A stretch of DNA of 64,000 bases from Paraburkholderia youngii (GCF_013366925.1 NZ_JAALDK010000003.1:496001-560000); one strand, 5' to 3'. Counted from the stretch's first letter, positions 28,286 through 37,389 are shown. Notes: generated by a model from the letters alone, not told the origin. A program made the numbers and translations.

Positions 28286-30019
28286 TCAGGTGTAACCTGG
28301 GTTTTTCTCAACGAGGTAGTTGCCAAGCACGAGGTAGTCGATGTCAGTCTTCAAGAATGTATTAATGGCGTCCTGAGGGCTGCACACAATCGGCTCGGAG
28401 TCGTTGAAGGAAGTGTTTAGCAGCAGCGGAACGCCTGTGAGTGCCTCGAACTCAGAAATCAAGCGGTAGTACTCAGGGTGATCCTCCCGATAAACCGTCT
28501 GCGCACGTACAGTTTGGTCAAAATGAACGACTGCCGGGATCGCACCCGCCTTTTCGGGGTGGACCACTGACGTCGTAAGCATGTACTTTCCTGCATTCAC
28601 GTCGGTACTTCCGATGAACCATTCCTCTGCACGTTCTCCGAGAATGCTTGGACAGAACGGACGGTAAAGTTCGCGATGCTTCACCTTGACGTTCATCAAT
28701 TCGCGGATGTCTTTGTTGCGTGGATCTGCTAGCAAGCTACGCGCACCAAGCGCACGCGGCCCCCACTCCATCCCACCACTGAACCAACCGACAATGTTGC
28801 CATCAGCGATAAGCTGCGCGGCTTTCCCCGCAACTTCCACCTTGTTGTAGTTCAGGTTCGTGCGAGAAAGCACCGCCTCGATTTCATCGTCAGTGTAGCT
28901 CGGGCCGAGGTAGGCGTTCGTAAACACATAGTCCCGCGGCCGACCAAGCATTTGATTCCAAATCAGGAATGCAGCCCCCATCGCGGTGCCAGCATCGTTG
29001 GAGGCCGGCTGAATAAAGATATTGTCGAACAGCTTCTCACGCACAATCGCGCCATTAGCTGCACAATTTAGCGCGACGCCCCCGGCCATGCACAACTTGC
29101 GATGGGTTTGATAATCGAAACGACGCAGGATTTCTACGAGCACCTGTTCGGTCAGCAACTGCAGGCCAGCTGCGACATTCACGTAGGCCTGCCAGTTCTC
29201 GACGTTGAAGTCCACAGGCTCATAGCGCCTTGGCAGGCCGAAAAGCGTCTCCAACGGAGAGAAGTCTGGCGATTCATGACGCAGCACGGCCAGATCGACG
29301 CTCATGTTTTGCTTGTTAGTCACAATCTTCGCAAATAGGTCAATGGTTTTGGTAGCGTCGCCATAGGCGGCGAGACCCATGACCTTGGACGCATCGTACT
29401 GGCTAAAGCCAAGATATTTGGACAGCTTCTCCCACACAAACCCGAGTGAATTCGGAAAAATAAAATCGTGCACTTTGCGCAGTTGCGTGCCCTCTCCGTA
29501 GTACAGCGAAGTACTCGCCCATTCCCCGATTCCGTCAATCACGAGCACCGCGGCCTTATCGAACTGCGACACGTGGAAGGCGCTTGCGGCGTGGCAATCG
29601 TGGTGCGGCAGAAAGTGGAAGGTCCCCCTGAATCCGGCGTTCTCAATCAGTTGCCTGCGCGCGGACAGCACCCCATCAATGAAGTCCAGCCTCCCTTCGA
29701 TTGTCTGGTAGCTCTCCTTCTCCAGCGGCCACACGTGAGGCGTGTCGTTCGTATCTCGCCATTGTGCCACGCCCTCTTGAAGAATTTCAGGGCTGAAGGA
29801 GTAACCGAGGTGCTCACAGTCGGCAAGCGTGATGCCCGCAGCCTCGAGACACTTATTGATCGCGAGCCATGGCAACTCGCCCGTCGTCTCGGGACTGGCG
29901 AGTTTCCCATGCTTGATGCGATTTAGACGCTCCTCTTCGATCGCCATTACGACTTGCCCATCCTTGATAAGACAAGCGGCAGATTCGTGGTAAGCGGCGT
30001 TAATACCAAGTACATACAT
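28286..30019 (-). CDS. carbamoyltransferase of the NodU/CmcH/TobZ family
   Basis: The 577-aa protein starts MYVLGINAAYHESAACL behind aaagga. The N-terminal Kae1-like domain (about residues 1-360) carries the metal-binding HHDCHAAS (about residue 137) and VLVIDGIGEWAST. It also carries GGVALNCAANG and the PASNDAGTAMGAAF loop. The C-terminal domain has WGPRALGARSLLADPR. Such enzymes use carbamoyl phosphate and ATP to carbamoylate a hydroxyl on a small molecule or Nod factor. The acceptor cannot be told: no nod genes or biosynthetic cluster are adjacent. All motifs are intact. It lies between a Tn3 end and an IS3 element, so partner genes may have been lost. Confidence 0.85.
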   Translation of the reverse strand: MYVLGINAAYHESAACLIKDGQVVMAIEEERLNRIKHGKLASPETTGELPWLAINKCLEAAGITLADCEHLGYSFSPEILQEGVAQWRDTNDTPHVWPLEKESYQTIEGRLDFIDGVLSARRQLIENAGFRGTFHFLPHHDCHAASAFHVSQFDKAAVLVIDGIGEWASTSLYYGEGTQLRKVHDFIFPNSLGFVWEKLSKYLGFSQYDASKVMGLAAYGDATKTIDLFAKIVTNKQNMSVDLAVLRHESPDFSPLETLFGLPRRYEPVDFNVENWQAYVNVAAGLQLLTEQVLVEILRRFDYQTHRKLCMAGGVALNCAANGAIVREKLFDNIFIQPASNDAGTAMGAAFLIWNQMLGRPRDYVFTNAYLGPSYTDDEIEAVLSRTNLNYNKVEVAGKAAQLIADGNIVGWFSGGMEWGPRALGARSLLADPRNKDIRELMNVKVKHRELYRPFCPSILGERAEEWFIGSTDVNAGKYMLTTSVVHPEKAGAIPAVVHFDQTVRAQTVYREDHPEYYRLISEFEALTGVPLLLNTSFNDSEPIVCSPQDAINTFLKTDIDYLVLGNYLVEKNPGYT

Positions 30020-30100
30020 CTTGGAGTCCTTTAAGGTTGAGGCTACTTCAATACTTCACTGACCAGTATCTCGACGATGCATTGATTACCGGAACAATGC

Positions 30101-30388
30101 CTAGCAACACATCCAGCGTTCGTTTAGAGGAAATCGCTCGTCAAAATCTCTACTTTCCACCAGGAAATCTATGAAATCCGAGGCTGTTGCTTCCTCGCTG
30201 GTGCCAGAGAAAAATTCCCTGGTCATGGATGACGAGTGGTCAACTGAAATTTTCTTGTAAAAATGCAATTTCGAAAAAACTGGAAAAAATCCAGTGCATT
30301 TTGCCGGCTGACCAGTTTTTTCATCGATTTCCTCATAAGTAAGCTCGCTGCGGCTTATCATTGTCGGCGTGGATTTGACGTATCCCAT
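30101..30388 (-). pseudogene. truncated unknown gene upstream of the carbamoyltransferase
   Basis: A frame of about 90 codons ends 81 bp before the carbamoyltransferase start and in the same direction. The protein-like stretch (SELTYEEIDEKTGQPAKC ... FLVESRDFDERFPLNERW) is AT-rich compared with the IS DNA. Its 5' end runs into the IS3 element at about 30390, so the native start is lost. The family is not recognised. Its position suggests it was co-transcribed with the carbamoyltransferase and may mark the original pathway. Confidence 0.45.
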
Positions 30389-30400
30389 AGCCGAGGGAAT

Positions 30401-31291
30401 TCAGGCGGCTCGGTGGGCAGCGAGCCAGTTCTTCTCGAACGTCATAGGGCTGACGTAATCGAGCGTCGAGTGTAGCCGATGGGCATTGTAGAAACCCAGC
30501 CAATCAACGATTTCGTCCATCACCGCGCGCCGTGTGGCGAAGTGCCGACCATGCAGGCGACCGACTTTCAGCGAAGCCCACAAGCTTTCGGTCGGCGCGT
30601 TGTCCCTGCAATCGCCACGGCGGCTCATCGACGAACGCATCCCATATGCTTTCAGCGTGTCCTGAAACAGCCCGCTGCAATACTGGCTGCCCCGGTCGCT
30701 GTGCATGATCAGGCCCGGCGGCGGACGCCGTCTGAACCATGCCATGCGCAGCGCGTCAGTGACCAGCTCGGCCTTCATGTGAGGCTGCATCGACCAGCCC
30801 ACCACCTGCCGGCTGAACAGGTCGATGATGACCGCCAGATAAACCCAGCCTTCTGCAGTCGCGCCGTACGTGATGTCGCTCGTCCAGACCTGATTCGGCG
30901 CACTCGTCGTGAAGTTACGCTTCAGCAAGTTCGGCGCGACCGGCAGGTTATGGTTCGAATTCGTCGTCGCGATGAACTTGCGCTTGTGCCGAGCACGAAT
31001 GCCGTGCCGCGCCATCAGATGGCGAACCCGCTCCTTACCCACGCGCACACCACGTGCAACCAGTTCTTTCGTCATGCGCGGCCAGCCGTACTCACCCTTG
31101 ACCTGCGCATGGATCGCGCGGATGTTGGCCAGCACGGCATCGTCGCTGATTCGTACCGGGCTGTGCCTCTCCCGGCCCGCTGCAGCCCGCTGACGCCGCT
31201 GGTGATACCCGCTCGGGCTGACCTCCAGCAACTCGCACAGCAGCGACGCCGGCCAGCGCTTGTGCTCCCGTTCGATAAAGGCGTACTTCAC
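30401..31291 (-). CDS. IS3-family transposase OrfB
   Basis: The 296-aa integrase-like protein includes MKYAFIEREHKRWPASLLCE and the HTH_21-like YGWPRMTKELVARG. The DDE core follows with VWTSDITYGATAEGWVYLAV (first Asp), HSDRGSQYCS (second Asp) and DNAPTESLWASLK (Glu). It ends STLDYVSPMTFEKNWLA. The frame is complete. Productive OrfAB synthesis would need splicing of intron W out of orfA upstream. Confidence 0.9.
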   Translation of the reverse strand: MKYAFIEREHKRWPASLLCELLEVSPSGYHQRRQRAAAGRERHSPVRISDDAVLANIRAIHAQVKGEYGWPRMTKELVARGVRVGKERVRHLMARHGIRARHKRKFIATTNSNHNLPVAPNLLKRNFTTSAPNQVWTSDITYGATAEGWVYLAVIIDLFSRQVVGWSMQPHMKAELVTDALRMAWFRRRPPPGLIMHSDRGSQYCSGLFQDTLKAYGMRSSMSRRGDCRDNAPTESLWASLKVGRLHGRHFATRRAVMDEIVDWLGFYNAHRLHSTLDYVSPMTFEKNWLAAHRAA

Positions 31292-31310
31292 GGCGATTCT
31301 TTCGCAAAGT

Positions 31311-33150
31311 GTCGAGTAGCCCGGCGGAACTTCCCCGCCAGGCCCTCACAGATCCGTACGTGAATCTCTCGATTCATACGGCTCTTGTCATCCAGCCGGA
31401 GGCAAGACCCCCACCTTCCAGTGATACAGCAGATCCGGTGCGCGCGCCGCCAGCAGCCTGAGCCACGTCCGAGCCTTGGCACGACTTCGTTTGAACCGAC
31501 GGTACTTGCGCGCCGCCCATTTCGCCAGAATGTCGTTGAGGTGGCCGATCACGCGTTTGAATACGCTCATATAGAACGCCGCGTAATAGTTCCACCATCC
31601 GCGCAGGGCTGGATTGACCCGCTCGGCAATGTCTTCAATCCCAGCATCTGTCCAGCGGCCGATGTCCCACATCCGCATTTTCTCGCGAATGCGCTTCGCG
31701 GCCTTGCTGCTGAGCGCAGGACTGAAGCTGTTGAAGTAGATGCCGCGCTTGCTTTTGGCCAGCCGGCCACGGAAGGTGTATCCCAGAAAGTCGAAGCTCG
31801 TGTAGGGATAGTCTTTCTTGCGATTCCCATCCCGGCAGTACACGATCCTCGTCTTCTCAGGATGCAGTTCCAGGCCACAGGCCTTGAGACGCGCACCGAT
31901 TGCCTCCAGCAACCGTCTGGCTTCGGCTTCACTTTTACAGTGGACCAATCCATCGTCGGCGTACCGCACGAAGGACGTTTCCGGAAAGTGCCTCGCCATC
32001 CAGCTATCAAAGGCATAATGCATGTAGAGATTAAACAGCACCGGGCTGACGACACCGCCCTGCGGCGTGCCCTGCGTCCGCGACACCATTTCCTGCCCCC
32101 TCATCATTGGCGCCGTCAACCAGCGTTCGACATACAGCTCCACCCATGTGCAACGGGCATGCTGCCGCACCGCTTTCATCATGAGTTCGTGATCAACGTG
32201 GTCAAACGCACCTTTGATGTCAAATTCCAGTACCCAATCGTATTTCCAGCAACGGCTCCGGACAGCAGCAATCGCATCCAGCGCCGACCTGGAAGGACGG
32301 TAAGCATAGGAATCCGTATGGAAACAGGGCTCTACCTGCGCTTCAAGATAATTGCGCACAACCGCCTGGGCAACGCGGTCAGCCACTGTTGGAATTCCCA
32401 GTAACCGCTTGCGATTCTTGTCATTGCCCTTCGGAATTTCCACGCCGCGCACCGGCGGGGGGAAGTAGCTCCCTGAAGACATCCGGTTCCACAGCTTGTA
32501 CAGACTGCGTCCAAGCCGCTCTTCAAATGCCTCGATGGTTTGCCCGTCCACACCATGCGCGCCATGGTTCGCTTTCACCTGAAGCCATGCTGCCCACACA
32601 GACTGCTTCGTTATTGCAAACGGCCGGGCTCGACTCATCGGCTCATCCCATTCTCTGGTTGGCCGACGGGTCTTGCCGGATGAAGCATTCCCTTCGCTCC
32701 GCCCCCATTACGAGGCTTCACCGCCACTACGGAATGCTCCGTCCCTGTACCCCGCATCGGTACTCTCGCTTTCTTCGAGTCCTTCAAATCAAGCTTCTCC
32801 CTTCGCATCGAGATGACAGGTTCCTATGTTCCGTTCAATCGCCTGGAGTAACGTCACGCCGTCTATATGCCGGTCGCCACCAAGCCAGTCATCAGGCTCC
32901 CGCTTGGTTTGTCCCAGGGTGCAGCGTGGACCCTGGTTTTGACGACGGGTGGAAAAAGCTATCGACACCTCATCGACGGTTCGCTTGCGCTCGTCTCGTT
33001 ATTCCATACCTGACGCATTCACTGCGCCTTTTCTTCAACGCTCACCACCACGTCTCTTAAACGCAGCAGCTTGAAGTGGTTTGATGCCTTCTCCTGAAAG
33101 ACGGCATCGAGGGGCCCACCCTCATCGATCAAACAGCTTTCATAGCACAC
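31311..33150 (-). mobile_element. group II intron W
   Basis: It starts GTGTGCTATG at 33150 and ends CTACTCGAC at 31311, 1840 nt. The 34-nt domain V (GAGCCGTATG ... GTACGGATC) is at 31351-31384 with a domain VI stem after it. Joining the exons GGCGGCAGCGT and ACTTTGCGAAAG restores KKAAAYFAKE of IS3 OrfA exactly, which fixes both borders. It is related in layout to intron Y but differs in sequence. Confidence 0.92.
31388..32638 (-). CDS. ltrA: group II intron reverse transcriptase/maturase (intron W)
   Basis: The 416-aa protein has GVDGQTIEAFEE, RLLGIPTVADRVAQAVV, EFDIKGAFDHVDHELMM, GTPQGGVVSPVLFNLYMHY and the catalytic YADD in FVRYADDGLV (about residue 230). A maturase region follows (VNPALRGWWNYYAAFY). 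No HNH endonuclease domain is seen. The frame is intact. It should splice intron W from the orfA transcript and reinsert it at matching targets. Confidence 0.92.
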   Translation of the reverse strand: MSRARPFAITKQSVWAAWLQVKANHGAHGVDGQTIEAFEERLGRSLYKLWNRMSSGSYFPPPVRGVEIPKGNDKNRKRLLGIPTVADRVAQAVVRNYLEAQVEPCFHTDSYAYRPSRSALDAIAAVRSRCWKYDWVLEFDIKGAFDHVDHELMMKAVRQHARCTWVELYVERWLTAPMMRGQEMVSRTQGTPQGGVVSPVLFNLYMHYAFDSWMARHFPETSFVRYADDGLVHCKSEAEARRLLEAIGARLKACGLELHPEKTRIVYCRDGNRKKDYPYTSFDFLGYTFRGRLAKSKRGIYFNSFSPALSSKAAKRIREKMRMWDIGRWTDAGIEDIAERVNPALRGWWNYYAAFYMSVFKRVIGHLNDILAKWAARKYRRFKRSRAKARTWLRLLAARAPDLLYHWKVGVLPPAG

Positions 33151-33421
33151 ACGCTGCCGCCTTTTTTAGAATGTCGCGCTCCATCTTCAGTCGCGCATTC
33201 TCCGCACGCAGTCGAGCCGGCTCCATCTGCTCCTCGGTTACCGGCTTCGTACCCGGGCCGACCAGCGTTCCTTTTCGGTCCGCCTGCACCCAGTTCGAGA
33301 TCGTCTGGCTCGACACCCCCAGAATCGCCGACACCGCTGCCAGGCTCTGGCCGCCCTTCACCAGCCGCACCGCCTCCAGCTTGAATTCCAGGGTGTACCG
33401 CGCACGCTTCAATTGGCTCAT
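33151..33421 (-). pseudogene. IS3-family OrfA, 5' exon (split by intron W)
   Basis: From ATG 33421 (after aaggagaaacg) it encodes MSQLKRARYTLEFKLEAVRL, a helix-turn-helix (VSAILGVSSQTISNWV) and the leucine-zipper part ending MERDILKKAAA. The last codons (YFAKESP) are on the far side of the intron at 31310-31284. With splicing the gene would be whole. Confidence 0.85.
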
Positions 33422-33571
33422 CTTCGTTTCTCCTTGCTGCAGTTTAAACCTCAGCAAGGGATACGTTTTTCAGGGGCAAGCTCAAAGCAAGATGGATCCT
33501 CACGGGTCAACGGCATCGATGTGTCCAAGTGGCAAATAGGAAGCTTTCCAAGGCGACCGGAGGATCCAGTG

Positions 33572-33807
33572 ATGAATCGTACAGCAGTCGGTGTGGATAT
33601 CGCGAAAACGTGTTCCAGTTGCATTACATCGATCAGGAAACCGGCGAGATCGTGAACAAGCCGATCAAGCGAGCAAAGTTCCTCGAACACTTCGCGAACC
33701 TTACGCCGTGCCTGATCGGGATGGAAGCGTCCGGCGGTGCGCACCACTGGGCTCGGCAACTGACGACCGCGTTCATTTCATTCTTCGAGGTTACGGAGGC
33801 TCAATGA
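33572..33807 (+). pseudogene. IS110-family transposase, N-terminal fragment
   Basis: MNRTAVGVDIAK, then in the next frame NVFQLHYIDQETGEIV, KRAKFLEHFANLTPCLIGME and ASGGAHHWAR. These are the DEDD-type N-terminal motifs of IS110 transposases. A 1-nt loss at about 33607 breaks the frame, and the gene is cut near 33785 where an IS6 fragment begins. Confidence 0.75.
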
Positions 33808-33986
33808 GTACGCCACGTACCACCGGACGCACAGCAGGATCACGTCCAGCGGGTAGCGCAACCGCTTCAATACCTTGCCAATGCCGGCGGGCAGCATCTT
33901 GCTCGGCGTCTTCGTCTTTGCCATCATGCGTGTCATACGTCGTGGTCGACGGATTTTACTTGACCGCGCTAATGCGACAAAACCCC
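33788..33986 (-). pseudogene. IS6-family transposase, N-terminal fragment (IS6-C)
   Basis: Read leftwards it encodes AKTKTPSKMLPAGIGKVLKR, then YPLDVILLCVRWYVAYSLSL. An IS end (ggggttttgtcgcatta, inverse) lies near 33986. Only the first 50 or so codons remain. Confidence 0.65.
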
Positions 33987-34621
33987 GCCAACTCCGGTGT
34001 TGTTAAGAACCTTAGAAACTGGGCGATATTAGAAACTCGTTTGGATATCGGAAAAATAATTGATATCCATTCGATTCGCGATTGGTGGTATGTTGGTAAC
34101 AAATTTCGTGCGGCCCGTAGTAGTTTGATTTTTGGTTGTGCGCGCACAAGGTCTTTCTTGATCGGTAGTTTGGCTGGGGTGAGGCGGCAGGGACGCATCT
34201 GCGGGCGGCAATCGTGATCTGAAGCGGCGCGCTCAGCTTATTGTCACAGATGGCGTGGACTTGACGTGCATGCGAACGCTTGCCGCTCTGGCGGGTATGG
34301 GGGGATCGCGACATCAGCAACAAGGGGTCTATGTTCGTGAGTCGCCGGGAACTCGTCAACGCACTAGCCTTTCGATAGTGTTCGCGAACCCGCATTTCAG
34401 TGGTCGGCATTGACTTCGATGCTTATCGTGACTGGTGTCGTCGTAACGGCGGCGCGCTTGGCCAGATGCCCCCCCCCCGGTCTTGGCTGGGAGGTTGAGA
34501 TGTCGCATTGTATTCCTTTGGCGCGCCCGGATCATGGGGCGAATAAGCGTTCGTTAACTTGACAAAGCTAGGAACTGGGACTGTTTAATGGTTACCGGGT
34601 TCGTCGTACCGCTGCGCCGAA
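33987..34621. other. intergenic region of unclear origin
   Basis: No gene is supported. The left part is AT-rich (about 33990-34140). A run of ten C at 34469-34478 lies in non-coding sequence. Open frames on the minus strand (34012-34410) have no protein-like composition. Confidence 0.35.
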
Positions 34622-34815
34622 AGCGCGCCCAGCATGATAGGTCCCATAAACCTTGACATGAAGCAGACAGGAAAGCCGTGTGCGGGAAAACCGCATGCAC
34701 GGTTTGACGTGACGGGAGTTGGAAACGTGACTATGGCAGCCGGACTGAGGACCACCGCGAAAGCGGTGGAGAGACCACCGGAGCGTACCGTGTGCGCGCC
34801 AGTTCTCGACCCTAC
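34622..34815 (+). mobile_element. group II intron remnant V
   Basis: A 34-nt domain V (AAGCCGTGTGCGG ... CACGGTTTG, 34673-34706) is preceded by a short intron-like 5' sequence (gcgcgcccagcatgatagg, from about 34622). A domain VI-like stem follows, ending CCCTAC at 34815. Almost everything between the 5' end and domain V is missing, so it cannot splice. It abuts the IS6-D fragment. Confidence 0.55.
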
Positions 34816-35058
34816 CCTCTCGAACAGGATCATCGGGCGATCAAGCGCCGAACTCGACCGATGCTTGGGTTCAAAAGGTTTCGTTGTACCCGCATCCTGT
34901 TGGGCGGCATCGAAGTTATGCACATGATCGTCAAGGGGCAGATGGACGATGGCGGCGTTGGTGCAAACTCCCGCACAGCAATTCTATTCACTGGCTGGAT
35001 AAGGAATCCATACCATATTGGACTTGGCCGACCTCTCGGTCTTACTGCGACAGAACCC
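34816..35058 (+). pseudogene. IS6-family transposase, C-terminal fragment (IS6-D)
   Basis: It encodes EQDHRAIKRRTRPMLGF, KRFRCTRILLGGIEVMHMI and, after a frameshift, QQFYSLAG with a stop. It ends in the IS6 inverted repeat (actgcgacagaacc) near 35057. The upstream part was replaced by intron remnant V. Confidence 0.7.
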
Positions 35059-35174
35059 GCTTTTTGGGCGGTTATTCGCGATCTCGAGAATTTATGCATG
35101 CCTTGGTCACAACAAGTCGCATTTACGCGGCTTGATCAGCGTAGCCTTAACCGAAACCAAGAGAGGAATCTTCC

Positions 35175-35753
35175 GTGGCATCAAAGAAGATATTAATTCT
35201 GCTCATAGCTGCTTGGCTGGACGTTTATAACGGCCCCGTCAGCGCGCAGACGCTTAACACCCAGTTCTTGGGTTGGATCGGCAAAAGCCAGCACGGCTAC
35301 TCCTTGGACGGATCGGACTGGCACTATTGTTTCGGTGGCTCTGGAGGAAGCTGTGGAACCGTGGCGTTAACGACAGGCCATTCGTCATGCCACACCACCA
35401 GCTTTAACATCGGTGCGCAGTGGGGAATCCCGATAAAAATCGTCAGCATGGCGATCGATGTCGGGATCAATAAGTCATGGACTGCATGCAATATTCGTAG
35501 CGAAACGGTCACTTGTGGCCCTAACCCGGGCTGGAAGGGCCGCGCAGTCATCAACTTCAGCGAACGATGGGGGAAAGTCCACGTGATCGGAGCGGATAAC
35601 TACCTCACCTTGCAGTCAAGCTGCCCAGCGGGATGGCGTTCCGATTGGATGGGGGGGTGGAGTTGGCGTTGCACATACGTCGGTGGCGCATATGATCGTG
35701 AAGGATATTTGCCAGAGTGGCGTGGCAGTAGCTGCAACTATCAGCGCATTTAG
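35175..35753 (+). CDS. Cys-rich exported protein, unknown family
   Basis: The 192-aa product starts at a GTG behind agaggaatc. A signal peptide (MASKKILILLIAAWLDVYNG, cleavage likely after VSA) precedes a mature part of about 167 aa with eight Cys, many Trp and many Gly (HYCFGGSGGSCG, SSCHTT, TACNIR, VTCGPNPGW, SSCPAGW, WRCTYV, SSCNYQRI). The even Cys count suggests four disulfides in a compact secreted domain. I recognise no family. The next gene follows in the same direction 130 bp later, so they may be a functional pair. Confidence 0.7.
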   Translation: MASKKILILLIAAWLDVYNGPVSAQTLNTQFLGWIGKSQHGYSLDGSDWHYCFGGSGGSCGTVALTTGHSSCHTTSFNIGAQWGIPIKIVSMAIDVGINKSWTACNIRSETVTCGPNPGWKGRAVINFSERWGKVHVIGADNYLTLQSSCPAGWRSDWMGGWSWRCTYVGGAYDREGYLPEWRGSSCNYQRI

Positions 35754-35885
35754 TTACTCAGATCGCCATTCGCCTTGTTCATTGGCTTGAGACAGCGGAG
35801 TGTCTTTGGTATCGCCACGATACCGCCAAGAGCGAGGCGTGCACTGTGTCAGACGGCTGACGTTCCTTATCTACAAAGAAAGCTT

Positions 35886-36869
35886 ATGTCCTTCAACATA
35901 AATTTATCTTCACGGCGTCGAGTCCATCTAGCCATCGTTGGATGCTTGCTGATGGTGGTGGCAGGGTACCTCTTATTTCTCGCCGCGCCCACGGTAAGTT
36001 CGGAGCAAGCGAAGCGCGCATACAAGCCCACAGACTTGAGGTCTTCCGAAGCTACCGCGACAAGCAGCAAAGAGGGAATTGCGTGGCCCGATGGCATTAA
36101 TGCCGGCGGGAGTTTGGCCACCGATGACAAGCCCTCCGGAGCGGCATCCAATGATACACCTGTACAAATTGACGCGAGCCTTCGTGCGATCTTTCAGAAG
36201 ATCGTGAATCGCGGCAACATGTCTCAGAATGAGCTGGATGAGTTTCGGGCTCGGCTGCAGATTGCTTTGGAAAATGACCCCGAGGTCGCAAAGCTTTTGA
36301 CTCAGTTCTATCACGACATGCCTGCCGAACAGGGCATGGAGCGAGACATTCTTCGATCCATTCTAGTTGATTCTGCAATTGGCAGAGACATAGTCTTGCA
36401 AGAAGCAAATGCCATTTGGGAGGGCAGAAACGAATCCAAATATGCCGAGATGTATGAGACTTACTTCAACATGCCAAGTCAAACGCCTCGAGAGGTCTTC
36501 AGTAAGGCGCTGAGCGATTTGAGGAGCGATGCCACGACCGATGAGAGGACCGCTGTCGCGCGACTGAATCTCATCGGCACTCTTGAGGAACCAAGCATTC
36601 CCAATGCCGCGAACTTAAGAAGTGAGGCCGTGCAGACATTGAACCAGATAGCGGACGGCCACGATAGTGAGTTGATACGTGCACTCGCTGTACAAAAACT
36701 CTTTCGGCTGAATTCCCCGGGGGAAGCTGCGAATATCGCTATCGGCCAGTTTTCCAAAGGTGCCTATCCGGACTTGGTTCGTGAAACGCTGAATTCCGTC
36801 AGCAGCGGTGATGTCGAGCTTACGCCGAACTTGCGCACAGCTTTGACCATGGCTGTTAAACGTCCGTAG
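35886..36869 (+). CDS. membrane-anchored periplasmic protein, unknown family
   Basis: Start chosen at ATG 35886 (after aaagaaagctt). The frame extends upstream to 35775, but the extension contains non-protein-like sequence. The 327-aa product has one N-terminal membrane segment (about residues 14-33, AIVGCLLMVVAGYLLFLA). A low-complexity linker and a long helical domain follow (about residues 95-325, with several repeated Leu/Ala heptad-like stretches and no Cys). The predicted topology is a short cytoplasmic tail and a periplasmic helical domain. It follows the Cys-rich exported protein gene and could be its receptor, chaperone or immunity partner; that is inference. Confidence 0.65.
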   Translation: MSFNINLSSRRRVHLAIVGCLLMVVAGYLLFLAAPTVSSEQAKRAYKPTDLRSSEATATSSKEGIAWPDGINAGGSLATDDKPSGAASNDTPVQIDASLRAIFQKIVNRGNMSQNELDEFRARLQIALENDPEVAKLLTQFYHDMPAEQGMERDILRSILVDSAIGRDIVLQEANAIWEGRNESKYAEMYETYFNMPSQTPREVFSKALSDLRSDATTDERTAVARLNLIGTLEEPSIPNAANLRSEAVQTLNQIADGHDSELIRALAVQKLFRLNSPGEAANIAIGQFSKGAYPDLVRETLNSVSSGDVELTPNLRTALTMAVKRP

Positions 36870-36959
36870 ACGGCGTCTGTCAAACGAAGAAAAGTTGGTA
36901 CGAAATTGCACAAATGTTGAGACTTCCCCGGTTCGACGACCGACTCCGACGAAGTGAGC

Positions 36960-37279
36960 CTTGCGTGGCGCCGGTTTCCCGTCGGCGCGAGTCAAGCAAG
37001 TTGTCGCCTCGATCATGCGGCCAGTCGAGTGCGTATGTGTTTTAACGATGCAGTCGCGCTCGGGATTCAGTGTTACTGCGCCGACAGGCGTCCAGTTCCG
37101 GGTGGCGCGGACCAGCGCCCTTGTCTCGGTTTCGGGACGATGCGACGGTAGCGAAGGTTGCGTATGCACAGACGCAGCCGGCATCAGCGCGATGCTTAAC
37201 GCCGTGCGCGAGCCGTATGCGGGGAAACTCGCACGTACGGTTCTTCGGGGGCCGCGTTTCTGAGAGGGAACGCGGCTAC
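36960..37279 (+). mobile_element. group II intron remnant Z (3' end)
   Basis: A canonical 34-nt domain V (GAGCCGTATGCGG ... GTACGGTTC) lies at 37210-37243. A domain VI stem (GCCGCGTTTCTGAGAGGGAA) ends CGCGGCTAC at 37279. About 250 nt of upstream intron-like sequence remains, and the maturase ORF and 5' domains are missing. The bases after the 3' end (cctctcgaa) are the same as those after remnant V. Confidence 0.6.
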
Positions 37280-37389
37280 CCTCTCGAAGCGTGAGTTCAT
37301 TCATCCGCTGGACTTGCTTCTTTTAAAAAATGGGCGCGGCTAGCAGGCAGGGCCGCTCGACTCGCCAATAACCTGACCGAGGGATAACC

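Larger units (their letters stand above)
30390..33475 (-). mobile_element. IS3-family element interrupted by group II intron W
   Basis: It contains orfA (5' part at 33151-33421) and orfB (30401-31291), with intron W (31311-33150) inside orfA. The ends are approximate, as I could not align clear inverted repeats. Without the intron it is about 1.25 kb, standard for IS3. Confidence 0.7.

Noticed and set aside
34012..34410. Minus-strand frame of 132 codons
   Set aside because: Its composition is not protein-like, and the region is AT-rich and flanked by IS debris.
34469..34478. Run of ten C as a possible phase-variation tract
   Set aside because: It lies in sequence without a supported gene, so there is nothing to switch.
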